In this document: piece by piece, positions 13,109 to 25,394 of the stretch
Layout: each line of letters opens with the position of its first letter
Position numbering within the stretch: the first letter of the stretch is position 1
Origin: Sclerodactyla briareus
Lineage: Eukaryota > Echinodermata > Holothuroidea > Dendrochirotida > Sclerodactylidae
Length of the DNA stretch: 64,000 nucleotides
Assembly (NCBI GenBank): GCA_026419785.1
Contig: JAODTK010001510.1
Location: forward strand, 119,086 to 183,085
Reading direction: 5' to 3'
Notes under the pieces: generated by a model
What the model saw: only the letters and a program-made list of their open reading frames with translations
Databases searched by the model: none
What the model was told of the DNA's origin: nothing
Made by a program: the position numbers and the translations under genes

Positions 13109-13354
13109 CTAGTACATCAGGATCTTCGTTATAAAATTCTTATCATCAATTTCTCCTTCATCTTTATACATTTTCTCTCCTTCATCATCATCGATTTCTT
13201 CTTCATCATTCTCATCATCACTCTCTTCTTCCCCACCGTCAACAATTTCCCATTCTGATGTGTCAGCGTCTACTGATGCTAATTGTGTTGCGTCTTCGTG
13301 AATCCCCTTCGTCGAGTTGTGGACTCTTCTTCTTCGATTGCGACCAGGGCTCAC
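13109..13354 (-). CDS. Acidic 81-codon ORF upstream of the polymerase remnant
   Basis: A minus-strand frame whose C-terminal half is almost all Glu and Asp (around residues 36-68, with EEESDDENDEEEIDDDEGE), after a short basic start RNRRRRVH. It lies immediately upstream of the polymerase fossil on the same strand, so it may be the disordered N-terminal part of that protein or a separate small gene of the same element. Low-complexity GAT/GAA repeats can also produce such a frame by chance. No function is claimed. Confidence 0.3.
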   Translation of the reverse strand: MSPGRNRRRRVHNSTKGIHEDATQLASVDADTSEWEIVDGGEEESDDENDEEEIDDDEGEKMYKDEGEIDDKNFITKILMY

Positions 13355-13480
13355 CGATTGCTACGTCAAGCGGTTCTGTGGGATCACCCGGTTTGAGAGA
13401 GACGCATTTGGTCAAATCTTTCTAGTATATTAAGTGACCCTGAAAAGAGTCGTTTTCAGTTGTGAGGGAAACTCCCATCC

Positions 13481-13936
13481 TCACCTAGGGGTAACCCTAT
13501 ACTCTGTGACTTCATCATACCGGGGGTTGGACGGTCTATCGTCGTGAGTGGTCATAATATTGTCATTCGGTAGGTGGTTGTTATGGTCCCTGGGTGGTGA
13601 CTTGTGATGTGTACGGAGACTGTAGTGCCTTTTGTGCCTGTGGGTTGACCTGCGGTGTTTGGTAGTCGGGTATAACATTCTGTGAGAGCCATTGGAACCT
13701 CCGTCAGTTATCGCCTCTAGCCCGTTTAATGTATGGTGTAGGCCTAATAAAAACGTGGTGGGGAGCCAGTTTTCGAGCAGGACCTTTGTGTGCTGTAATT
13801 CTCTTGACAGTTGGTCTCTTTCTACACATATCCTGACTATAGCACTCTTGTCATCCTTTCCTCCAATCATTATCTTCAGCCAAGTCTTTGGCCATTTTCG
13901 GGGCCTTCTCGTACGACCGCCCAGGCACATACTCAT
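13481..13936 (-). CDS. Unrecognised 151-codon ORF, basic and His-rich tail
   Basis: One of the longer frames outside clear repeats, on the same strand as the polymerase remnant and about 0.4 kb upstream of it. Residues 1-25 are basic (GGRTRRPRKWPKTWLKIM). Residues 35-60 could form a short coiled coil (VERDQLSRELQHTKVLLEN). Residues 85-125 are rich in His, Arg and Tyr. I know no matching family. Strand and position suit a cargo gene of the same old element, but chance cannot be excluded at this length. Confidence 0.3.
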   Translation of the reverse strand: MSMCLGGRTRRPRKWPKTWLKIMIGGKDDKSAIVRICVERDQLSRELQHTKVLLENWLPTTFLLGLHHTLNGLEAITDGGSNGSHRMLYPTTKHRRSTHRHKRHYSLRTHHKSPPRDHNNHLPNDNIMTTHDDRPSNPRYDEVTEYRVTPR

Positions 13937-13939
13937 TCT

Positions 13940-15190
13940 GCATCTGATGCGTTCGTCATGTTTGAGTCAGAGATGAATTAAGTTACTTATTATTCCCTCC
14001 CTATACTCGAAATCAATAACGCTATTATTACGTCACATAACGATATAACATAAGAGACTGTGAGAGGTGCTAGATAAATTAGGGTATTTGGTGGCTCTGA
14101 GAAGAGCTGCTGTGGGTGTGGGGAAAGAAGGAGGTAACCTCCCATAACCGGAGCAACCACACTGCCGCCCCTCCACTCATGTTGACACCTCTAACTGCGG
14201 TGGTGGTGGTATCCAACCGCTAGGGATGCTGAGGCACTGTTGAACTAGTAGATCGCTGATTAAACTCAACTAGTAACAATGTTAAATGGTAGAATGAAAC
14301 AAGTGAATTAACGCGACCTACACTGTCACGGAACAGTTCCAGCTAGGCTACATAAAATTAACGTTTGATAACATATATTACACTGTGAAGTTCACATGAC
14401 TGGATTACTTACTAACGTCTCGCGGAGAACTCTAAAACTTTCCGCTAAAATTGTCTATCTAGCAGACTGAATGATGAATGTTCGATGATTCTACAACTCG
14501 TATGATGCCTCACTGAGCTTGACAGAGTCAATGTCATAATGGAGTAAAATAACAAAGAAAACGCGGATTAATAAGCGAGCCGGGCGCTGTGTCTTGAAAT
14601 CCGAAGTAAAGTTCCTGAAAGTCCGACCGGATGTGCCAGACATATGTACTAGCAAAGGCGCTGAGTGACAGATCTGGAAACCCGTCACATGAAATTTGTG
14701 TGCTGCCGCTCGAACCAATACTACACATGCTCTCACATATAACTCTTTAATCAGAAGTGTTATCAATATTCCTTATCATCAATATCCTAAAAACGTTCAT
14801 CTGATTGCCCATGGAGCGTGTGCACACGCTGGTCATTTCTGCGCATTTTATCATGATTATGAATCGCCAAATCGCGAAAAGATTTATCGTGTGCGGGGTT
14901 TATTTATGGTCTGCCCCATATCACTTCGACTGACGAGCCACAGCCACTCGTGTTATTTGATAATATTAACTGAGAATTAACTGATATCCATTCCATAGGT
15001 CAATTATGTGAAAGAGATCCTGAACGTGATCCAAATAGTTTATTCAAAATACACCCGCGACGTCAGGGAGCCAATGAAGGAGAAAGAAGGGAAAACGAAA
15101 GAAAAATTAAAAAAGACAAAATGAAAATTTGGCAATGTAGATGGTGTGTAGAGGGTAAACGAGGCAGGCTCTTAGACAGCCATCCCAGTC
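13940..15190. other. Unassigned non-coding sequence
   Basis: Only short frames are seen (for example 14491-14766 minus, 14696-14980 plus). None shows a family motif, and no tandem repeat is evident. Confidence 0.5.
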
Positions 15191-15194
15191 AGGT

Positions 15195-18100
15195 GGCTAG
15201 TGCTTTCCCACTGGCTAAGCGACCGGGTTGAGGTGCACTTGCTGAGTGTCACCTGTCGGAAACTTGCCTCATCCTCCCCCCCCCCCCCCCCCCGTTGGGA
15301 GAATCATGGCACCGTCCCTGTCAATAACATAGCCACGCATCCGAGATGGTACGAATTGCTAATTCGGCGCTCATGGAACCATCTGTAACCGGGGAGGCTG
15401 GGTTGGCACTCCATCTTTCATCGCTAGAGTACACTATCGAGATAGTTGTGTTTGTCGCGGGATTTCTACTGACGCTGCCTTGACCCGCAGGGCAGTACGC
15501 AGTATGAAGGGTTCGGGGCAAAGCGGGGAGAAGGAGAAGACTCCGACTGTTGTTGTCTCGTGTCGTCCACGTCTCCGCACCGGTCGCCCGGCTCAATCTG
15601 AGGCGGGCGGTCCGAATTGTTTCCTGGAACATCCTCTCGCTTCATGAGAATGCCCGTTTACCTGTCTTGTCAAAAGAACTTAGTAGGCTGGGCATTGGAT
15701 TTGCGGATCTCTCTGAAGTGCGCCTCCCGGGATCAGACGAAATCACTGCAGGTGGCTGGTCTGGTTGTGACGATGGTCGGCGAACGCAGGGGGTGGATGT
15801 TGCTGTGGCCAAAAACCTTGTTCCCTTGGTAACACAGGTAACACACATAATGAGCGTACAATGCGACTGCGGATCACCAACCACCGATGCGGGGTTTTAC
15901 TTTTCCGTAGGGTACGCTCCGACGGGGTAAGCGATGACTTGTGAAATAAGCGTTTTACGCTCTGTTCGATGTGCGATGCTGTTCCCATCTGACTCAAAGG
16001 TCATTATGGGTTATTCCAATGCCTCCACTGGTGCCAGTAAGGATGACTAATAGTCATGTCTTGGCCCTCATGGATCTGGCAGCCGTGATGATAGCGGTCT
16101 TCGGCTACTTGACTTTGCAGAGTTCGAGGCTTAGAATTGCCTGGTTCTGGTTCAAAGTCGATGCGAGGCGCTGGATGTGGTACTCCAATGATGGTGTTAC
16201 TGTCAAGGAGATTGGTCATGTACTCATAGATGGGAGATGAAGGATGCTCATGAACTGCAGGTCTCCAGTAGTGCCCGGTTCTTCAAAACTGACACGGTGC
16301 TGGTCATAACTCAGGTCAGTTTCAAAATCCCAAGGAAAGGTTGCGTGGCTTCAAAAAGGTTGACGTGAAGCCAACTGAAGAACCCGAACGTAGCTACAGT
16401 GTATGCTGACAAGCTGGGGCAGTCGAATGAAGGGCTGGAGGCGTATGGGACCTGAGCAGGGATGGGCAAACATCGAAGCCTGCATCCACAAGGCCCAGAG
16501 AGTGCATCCGGGAGCGTCCTGAGAGGACCACTGGGCAATTACTAGGAAAAGGCTCAGGCTCAGTGGCCAGGCTCAGTGGTAAGACTCAGCTTGCTAGGGG
16601 AGCTCAGCACACGGAACGGAGAGCACTGCGACGCTACCGTGTGGCGAAAGTCCAGCGTCCCTGTGAGTCCGTGGAGAGGTAACTGGCAACGCGTGCCTCG
16701 CAGCCGACTTACAGAGCGATTCAGAGACTCCGCAACTCGGCCTCAGTGGTGCGGTGCCCAGCTGTCAAGGCGGGGTCTTGACAGAGGTATCCAATGTGAG
16801 GGCACGTTGGGCTGGGTATTTCGAGAAATTGTACAAGGCTGAGTCCACAAAAAAAAAGCCGGAAATTCGGAGGGATGATGTAGCACTCTAGTGGCCAAAC
16901 CTCATGTAAACTGTGAAGTGCCTACTACGAGGAAACTCGAGAGGCATTGGAGCAGCTGAAGGGAAGCTCTCGGGCGGTCTGTGACTCCAGAAAATGCTCT
17001 GAGCTGGTGACCAGGCTGCCCTCGAGTTGTTGTATGGGCCTCAATTGCTCTGTTCGGAGCACTGGTGCCATTCCTACTAATTGGAAGAGGGGACTTATAG
17101 TTCCAATCTAGAAAGGGAAGGTTGATCTCGGCTGACAATAATTGTAGAATGTTTTGTCACATCCCCTCTCAGTACCTGGCAATAGTCCTTTGCTAGGACA
17201 TTCCTGACCAGGAATCACGAATGTCCGCTGGCTTTCGCATTCGGAGCGGTCCCTGATCAGCTCAGTGGTTTTACTCTCCACAGAAGTCCATTTGGATCGC
17301 ATCTGGCTCTCCCTCCGTGTCCTGTCTGAGCGAATGCGGGAATTCGGTAGTTCTTGTGGCCTATATTTCCGCAAGATGTTCGACTCTGCGTGTAGGAAAG
17401 TTCTCTGGAGAATTTTCGAGCAGCGTGGTGTGGTCAACCCGTCTTGTACACCTGATTATCATCTCTGTATTATGAAGTGAGAGTGCTGTAAAGTGTGCTG
17501 GTGTGCTGGAGTCTCTGCCTTTTTCCCTGTGTGAGACAGGGATGTACACTGGCTCCAACACTTTTCAACACTTGTATGGACTGGACTATGGAGAAGCATG
17601 TGGATAGTACCGAAGGAGTCAGGCTTTCTGACCTGGACTTCGCGTCTTTTTAAAAAATGGCCCCTGGCACATTACTCGCCGTTTTGTGGATTCGTCTGGT
17701 ATGCCCTTGGAACACTCATTCGGAGGTAAATCCAGCGTGTGGGCCTTCAGTGTCATGGACCAAACTAGACCCCGTCCTTTGGGGGAATCGTGTATGGTGC
17801 TGCTGGGTCTGTATGTGTTGGCGAGACGTGGAGTCACCAAGACCATTTGTTTTCCTTCCTCATCATGTTATTATTGTACTCTGCTTCTTGCGAACCTGAG
17901 TTCAGTGGACGCCTTGGACTGGCAATATGGAGTCCTGAAATCACTGGAAAATGGTGTCTGGCGGTCGCGTAATCTGAGCAAAAGAACCAGAGCCCAGTGT
18001 TTTTGGCTCTATTGTGCCTCCAGTCTTGCTATATTCTAGTGAAGCCGGATGCTCACTGCTGGGCGGAGGCGATTGGCGATTGGTTTCCGTTTTTACTACC

Positions 18101-18520
18101 TCACTTCTTCGCCACATCCTCGAGTTACCGCTACCTTTACAGATCTAATGCCGAGTTCTCGGGGAGGCGGGGATGTTGAAGGTTAGTTTGCCTGATTCGC
18201 GATCGTCCACTGCGCTTCTTGGGCATATGGCGCGCTCCCGGCGGACGATCCTGACAACCGTGTCTTGTGTGAACGGGATCCGGTGGATGGGGCGGACCGC
18301 CAGGATGCCCCCGTAGCTCGTGGTTGGCGCAGCTCCGAGGGTACCTCAGGGAGTTGGATGGGGGGATGGTCTTTTTGCCCCGGAGAGGCTGGAAGCGGAG
18401 TGGATGCGGCAGGTCCGCCCCCCCCCCCAGGCACGTGCTCCATGAGTGAGTGAGTGAACCATCCGCAGGGCACGCGCGATCTGCGAACGTGCTCAACTGC
18501 GGACCCGTGGATGGCACCTT
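15195..18520 (+). mobile_element. CFDP2-type LINE: endonuclease and reverse transcriptase, frameshifted
   Basis: Nearly the whole pol of a non-LTR retrotransposon of the kind automatic pipelines label 'craniofacial development protein 2-like'. The apurinic-like endonuclease starts near 15600 with VRIVSWNILSLHENARLP, then LSEVRLPGSDEI and RRTQGVDVAVAKNLVP (15710-15825). The GDFNAS box near 16006-16040 has decayed to GYSNAS. The endonuclease C-terminal block reads WTWYSNDG then EIGHVLIDGRWRM near 16165-16240. RT blocks include LRVLSERMREFG..GLYF and MFDSACRKVLWRIFEQRGVVN (17300-17440), FSLCETGMYTGSNTF-like text near 17520-17560, and GVRLSDLDFA near 17620, where the catalytic FADD is lost. The thumb and C-terminal parts include LLGEAGMLKV and GHMARSR near 18160-18240, LCERDPVD near 18268, and the end GTCSMSE near 18430-18450. 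A run of 17 C lies at 15278-15294. Domain order is complete, but stops and frame changes are numerous. The 3' end and target duplication are not resolved. Confidence 0.88.
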
Positions 18521-21500
18521 GTGTTGTTCTGAAGTTTTCGATTTTTGCAGTGCCTGCGCTGCGCCTGTGCCGTGGAAAAGTGATGACTAGCTCCCTTTTC
18601 TCACAGAGGTTTCCATAAATTGAGAAATTGCTGAAATGAGGTAGGGATACCTTTACATACATATAGGTAATCATGAGCCCAATGAAGCGCAGCATCCATA
18701 TAAATTCGTGGTCCATACGTACCACTCAATACCGCGGGCAGCAAGTTTTCCGACGGCTGGGAAGCGGGCGGTTGGAGAAGCCTCACGCCCCGACATTCAC
18801 TTAACCATATTCTCTACTGACGTCTCTCTGACGCCTCCATTGTTCCTTTCACCTGATTTTTCAATTAGATGTTTTGCAAGAATTTATACCTTATTGCGGT
18901 ATGCGGGTGAAAAATGAGCTCCAGCCGTGCGTTCACATTCCACACATGATCCTCGACGGCGTAGACACTGTCCCCCTACACGAGGATTTTGCTCATACAA
19001 TCGCCGTTGCAAATCATTTTCCTCCGACCACCATTCCCGGACGGTTCTCTATTCCGCAGCCCGACGGGAGGGGTCCTTGAACCACTCGCTGCAAACCGCT
19101 GCCTGTGTAACTGTGGTTCCTTGAACCCGATATTCAGAACGGCATTTCACCCTGTCACCATGTCATTTCAGCGAGGAGGGAGAAGGGCACGTCTCGAAAT
19201 GGTCTCCAAATTGATCTGTATAAGATTTCTATTACTCTACTACCCCCTAAAGTAATGCAAAATGGTTGTTGCCAATTCATATGACAACTTCCTATTATCC
19301 ATGATGCGATCAGCTCGCAGTGAGAACTAGTACTATTTGGTTCGCGCAAGGCTGCACAACCGAAGTTAAAACATAATAACGCACGGATGCACAAATCGCT
19401 GCGCAAATAGGGCAAACGCAAACTCCAACGTTTATAAACTTGCCCCACCACGCCGTCCAACTGATTTTTCTGGTTTTCTTATTGATTTTCTGATAATGCT
19501 CTGAAGAAAAAAAAATAGCTATGCATATCCTAACAGCTCTCTGATTGGATGTAACGAACTTTCAGTGTCTAAACCTAAATTCCCACCCATATGCGGCCGT
19601 AGCACATCTCCAGCGAAAAGTCGACATTTTGATGCAGATGACGATATCTTAATGTAGACCTACTAGACTGGACGAGCTTTCGAAACTGCAATGTACTGTG
19701 GAATATGAACTCCCATCACTTGACACGCGGTTAAATCTTTAATGGAAAACAGTACATGTGAACTGACAATATTGTATCCAGTTGTTGGAATATTATGGTT
19801 TTGTTCCCAAGGGTTTTGTCCTTGGAACGCTGCGATGTTCTCTCACGGCCACTTGTAATGTTGTCTCCATAAGGCTTTTTCGCTGACACTAACACGTTTG
19901 TGTAAAATGCTAACTGTAATAATCTCATCAGTGTTGAATATCAATCACTTTGAGAACGCTTAAATGTAGTGAAAAAACCCACTCTCCCCAGGGAAAGTTT
20001 ATTCTCATATAACTAAACTACCAAAAAGGAACGTCCCTGTCCCATCATTTTTAACTTTGGAATACTGTGTCCACAAAACTTACTTTAGATTGGCATTCAA
20101 TAATCACGTTGACGAACTTCGCAACAACCTTGACAAAATACGCAACAAGTAGACAAGACACAATCAGTGACAATATGTTATTATCACAGATGTAAAGGTT
20201 GGGACGTCTTGTATATATGACTCGTCTTTGTGTTGGTGGCTGTTGTGTGTCTAGACTCTGTCTCGCCGTAACGCACTATTTATTGAACCGTCGATTAATC
20301 TGCTGGTAGTCCTCTACCATAGACTGCCGCTCATATCAAGTATTCGTTTGAAAAATGTTAAATACTTGAAAATTGGGTGAAGTTCATGAGCGTTACGGCT
20401 TTCTCGACAGTGTGCGTGGGGTGTTTGGGAGACATGGAAGCATGGAGTGGGGGAATATGCCCCTCCCTCCGCCTCCACTGTCTTGTTGACGCCCATAGTG
20501 ATGAAAATTTGACAATTTGGTGTGCATTTGTCATGTGTTGTTTTTGATATAATGTGTAGCTTTTTGTCAGAAATTTGCATCATAGAACAATAAATGGATT
20601 TGCTGCAGAAGATCACACTATTAATCAATGAATAATTCGTTCAACTGTTCACTGCTTACAAATTGAATGGCAATAAAATATCTTCTCAGACTGACATATG
20701 GCCGAAGAAGGGACGGTGCCGATTCTACGACGTCACCACGAAAAGCCGGTGATTCGAAATAATTGTATTGACCATCATAGGGACGATTATATCGAATATA
20801 GAACTACAATTGGACGGTTTCTCTTCGTGACGTGTAAACGTTGCGCAGTAACCGACTCCCCGACTTCCTCTTAATTACACTTTTATCACTTCCACAAGAC
20901 GTGGAATAAAAATGTGTGTAATTTTCTTTCTGTAAATTTAAAGAATAATTGTTCACAGTGTGGCCACGCACAAAGAATAGAATATGAACTGCCCTCTAGA
21001 TAACATATGGGCCGTGATGCCGATGGTGTCTTGGGTATAAGGTAATCGTGAGCAATGCGTGACCTGGTCAGTCAAACACACCGCGTGTGACCTAGATACA
21101 CATGAAGATAGGAGCCACTGTGCGCCCACGTGAAGATAATGAGCACGATAGGCCCACAACAAAAACGATACAAGAGGCTATCCCATGAGAATCCAAGGAG
21201 GCATGAATCCCACCGTCGCCTTTAATAGCGCAGCGCCGATTCTCCTATATCCGTTCTTCTACTGACTCATAGCCATCATGTCACAGCTCGTCGTGAATGC
21301 GTTATTGAACACGGAAGCAATCACAGTACACCAATTACTGTCACGCCGACAACCTTCTCACAGCCCATCCAGAAACATATTCTTGCCATTCCCATACCGA
21401 AGACAGATAGTATTCACATTCAGAATAAATATCGGCGTGAATTCCTGATTCGTTACAGAATTTTGCCACCAACTTGAGACCATAACCGTACAGTCAAGAC

Positions 21501-23560
21501 AAGCAATACAAGACGATGGCCAAATGCGGTGAGGAAATTAATAAATCATAATATATCAAGCATATTCAATTATGTTGAAAACCAACGCAGAATAAAGTTT
21601 CACAAACACTGCCTTAGCGTCATTACATTTCCTACAAATTTTTTCAATATACCGCTGCTGACACCTATCTATACAGTGTTGTGGTGCACTGTCCATATAA
21701 AACCAGCATTATAGTTTAATGTATACACATTCAAACCTCGACGCCTTTGAAACGATAGCTTTTTTTTTCGATCTTGTCACAGATCTCACGCCCAAGGATG
21801 ATTGACTTAGATGAGGGCATAGCAATAGCACATGTCCTTCAAATTGCATTCATAATACATCTTTATCCCATGCTTTAATGTCGACAATTCAGCTAATGAA
21901 TCACGTTGCTCTGGTGATTACGATTGGATCGAATCCCGGACTAGGCGTGTTTGTTTTTCTCCTCAAGGCATGAAGAATGAAATCGGTTGACAGGTAGCCC
22001 GAGTTAGCGGGAAAGTTCCGTTGGGCGCGAACTCTACCGTATTCGCGCCAGTCTTTCGGGCTGCTTGTGGCTCTACCAACTCAGCTGTGATGGTACCGGT
22101 GTTTGTACGGGTAATGAAACTGCTGACCAGGTAGCACTGAACTTATCGTCTCGGCTTGTAAGCCAGGTAGCAAGGTCTCGGTCAAGGCGCGTCCGCAGCG
22201 TGTGCCCCTATCCGTCTTTTCCGCTGTAATGAAGCGCAATTGGTTTGTGTCGATCAAACGGCAAACACATCGGACGGAGAAAAAACAACACACAACACCT
22301 ATCACTCTATAGTGAACCAAAAATGTAAGTTATTGTTATACAAACCTATGTCCATATTGGTAGCCCACGTGCTATCTTGTCGTGATCTCTTTTGAGCATA
22401 TTAGCACCTCATCATTACTCTTGTTGACATACTTGACATTGGTAACAGCACGGGACACTTCCCACACCTTCTAAAGAGATTACATCTGCTTCACGTTCCT
22501 GTGAGGTCCAACATATTTACTATTTTCCTTGTCGAAATGTAGCGAGCCGTAAACGGTGTAGACATGACATTACATTAGCTAATTTTTCATTCAATTATTT
22601 CGGGTAATCAATGTTCTGTTTAATAGACACTTCCCCCTTTCGCTAACAGAAAAAATGAACGAGACACTTCCCGATGTTTGTTCCTTATTTGACTCGGTTA
22701 CTAATAGCGGTAGATATAGAGGGCGAGGTTGACGCGTTCTATATGCCCTGCTGACATTTATAGTTTGGATGGGTTGATTAACGATCTCTTCTTTTGCGGA
22801 CACCCGGAACCGAGCAGTATGAAGTTACATATATTCACAGGATTTACTTTTTATTGAATAATATTTCCATTTGAAATTCCTTCATGGAATTCTGCCAACT
22901 GATCGTCAGTTATCCCATTATGGGGAAGACGATACGAGCTTTTTGTACATTTTGTACAAGACATAGGTGAGCAAATCATTTCTCATTGTTTTGAGGTCAG
23001 TTAAAGGTCACCTCGGGTTTCATTTCGGATACTGAAATCTGGAAGAAGCAGTTTTTCTCTTCCTGAGTCGAATACTAATTGTTTTTGGGTAAGTGACAAT
23101 CACCCTTATATTTTTTAAACCATTTATATGAATAGAGTCCAGATTTTGTATGAATGATTTGACAAATGGCCAGCTTCATACTTTTACATCAAACAAGGGG
23201 GCCTGTTAGATAGCGGTACCCAGGTTCATGTGCGGAGAAGGGTTGCCAATCTCAATTTTTTGCCTAAAATCAGGATAACAATTGTCAATAAACGAATCCC
23301 TGACTAACGTGCCGAACAATCCTTTGTGGAGTTGGAATTGAAGAGAAAGAGCCTTATACTATTCTTATATTATAAATATTCGAGCAAATTCGAGATTATG
23401 AAGAGGTATGTTCATGAAGATAGAACCCCAAGCGTGCATAACCTGTTTACAAGATTTTTTAGATGTCTAACACGATGCGCATTACATGAGAAGGAACTCT
23501 CCTCCCCATACGTACCTTCATTAACACGTTAACTTTACCAATGAATCCCTTCCATGAGTC
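18520..23560. other. Unassigned; one possible tRNA-like fragment
   Basis: No family motif found. Frames at 19155-19460 (minus) and 20314-20628 (minus) are about 100 codons and unrecognised. At 22020-22095 on the minus strand AGCTGAGTTGGTAGAGC is an excellent tRNA box A, with a weak box B-like GAGTTCGCGCC about 50 nt later. This could be a SINE head or a decayed tRNA, but I could not fold a convincing cloverleaf. Confidence 0.35.
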
Positions 23561-23599
23561 AACAGCAATATCGAACCTTCCTAACAATTTATGTCAATC

Positions 23600-24640
23600 T
23601 ACATACTCAGAAACCCGGAATGCCCTTAAAATCGCCTTTCGAGAAACAAACGCGAACGCACTGTGGCTTATTGACCCGACAACACCATCTATTCTGTTAA
23701 CAATTGCACATGCTTCTCCTCCTACAGATTGTTCGAATTAACTTGATACTCAGTCGTGTTATCACTGTGTACTTTCGGGGTTTCAGAGATTTAAGATCAA
23801 AGGTCGTTGAAGGGCATAATGAGCGCTATATGTGTTAAAAACAAAAACAGCAAAATCTGCAAAATGCGTCTTCCCCTACCGATTGAGTTAGATTACATAC
23901 CATGAACTCCGACCGTTTACATTGACTGGTTGTCCCTATGGTTTTTATCAATATTCAGGTCAAAGGTCATTCAATGGACAGATACGTCTATTATGTTACA
24001 AAAAAACTGCGAAAGAATTTGCAAAATGCTTCTCCTCCTACACATTTGATTGGTTTACTATAATACTCATTCATGTTTCATGACGCACTGTTACTGGGGT
24101 TGCATCTTAGGTCAAATTCAATAAAGGAGCATAATGAACTATTCGTGAAAACTTGCGCAAAAATGTATGAGGGACATATTTAGAGGGGCCAGTGGGCTTT
24201 GTGAAAAACTGCAATGTATCTCCTACAAATTAAATTGGGATGATCACGGTACCCTGTAAATATTATTATTGACCCATTGTACATGGGGGTGTTCATGATT
24301 GAGATCTGAGTCAATAAGAGGCATAATAGAGCTATATGTCAAAACATGCCCAAGGCATCTCTGTCACATCTAATTGGATCACTGATCCTGGTCTGTGTTA
24401 TCTATAACAATCGGAGCACACGTTTTTCTGGAATGCCATGTCAAATGTTTCTGGGGACATCTTGGTCAAACATGATCAATTCAATTGGTAAATGTTCTCC
24501 TACATTTGAGCATGGGGTCAGTAATATCATTGAATTAAATGCTCCTCCGGTGACGAATTTGTGGTCAAAGATCAAAGAGTGGCACAATGGGCCATCATGT
24601 CAAAATACAGTCCTTATATAGTCCCAACATGTTTCCTTGT
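23600..24640. repeat. Degenerate tandem repeat, about 165 bp period, 5-6 units
   Basis: Two landmarks recur in phase. TGCTTCTCCTCCTACA-like text occurs at 23711, 23865, 24028, 24215 and about 24491. AGGTCAAAGGTCA-like text occurs at 23794, 23957, 24109, about 24305 and about 24570, each followed by GGCATAATGAGC-like sequence. Spacings are 150-190 bp. The copy at 23957-23969 is an exact AGGTCA-A-AGGTCA direct repeat. Copies are diverged by point changes and small indels. Confidence 0.75.
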
Positions 24641-25180
24641 GCATTGCTTCCTATACCGTCCATAGATTAGATAAAAACAAAAAATACTACTCATATGATT
24701 TCAGAGTGTGCACTTTGTCATTTCTCTCATGGAGCTCACAGATTTGTCAAAGTTTGTTTTGTCTGCCCAACGAACACGACACATCCAACTTCCAACAAAA
24801 GCGGGGATTCAGGCCTGTGTTTTTTTGACTGGGCACCAACAGATTCCCCATAGACCTGGCATTCAATCTTACTGCAAGCAGCTTTCAGGTCCATTTACAT
24901 ATAATCCTGGTTTTCAATGGTAGCTGCCACCTTCCATTTTAAAGCAGTCTGGGTAATTCAACACAATATATATCTATAGGTCCAATGCAATAAATATATT
25001 TAACTGTAAATTGAATTTTAAAGAGTGACGGCACTTCTGGAGGTCTTTGCTTGAATAGATGAGGCCGTGCAATGTCTCCCTCCTCATCCTTGGGTTTAAG
25101 GACACATCTTCAAGGCATTGCACTGGTGGCCATTGTTTTTCTTGAAATTTAAGGAAATTTATGGGTTGCTATTCGAGTTC
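24640..25180. other. Unassigned non-coding sequence
   Basis: Flank of the tandem array. Two overlapping short frames (24637-24828 and 24708-24923, plus) have no recognisable motif. Confidence 0.45.
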
Positions 25181-25185
25181 AATTA

Positions 25186-25392
25186 ACTTGACTCTCTGAA
25201 TAAGGGCTCATACAGCGTTCTTTTCCGTTTGTGGGCCACGAGGGATTTTTTTAGGGGTTATATAGTTGATTGTTGGGTGTGTGTCCGAGCCAATTTTAAA
25301 TTTGACTCTCTGGCTGATGGCTCATACCATGCATTCTTTTTTCCTTTGTGTGGCCACAAGGATGGTTAGTGGTGTAAACCCCCCCCCCCCTA
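25186..25392. repeat. Two-copy direct repeat, about 114 bp
   Basis: TTGACTCTCTGAATAAGGGC (25188-25207) recurs as TTGACTCTCTGGCTGATGGC (25302-25321). In both copies it is followed by CTCATAC, a GCATTCTTTTCCGTTTGTG-like block, and GGCCAC(G/A)AGG. The second copy ends at a run of 12 C (25379-25390). Confidence 0.7.
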
Positions 25393-25394
25393 TA

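Noticed and set aside
15550-15930. Host gene for craniofacial development protein 2
   Set aside because: The similarity is to the endonuclease of a LINE, and RT blocks follow downstream.
18183-18725. 180-codon minus-strand ORF rich in Pro and Gly
   Set aside because: It is antisense to the C-terminal end of the plus-strand CFDP2-type LINE; the Pro/Gly runs come from C-rich tracts.
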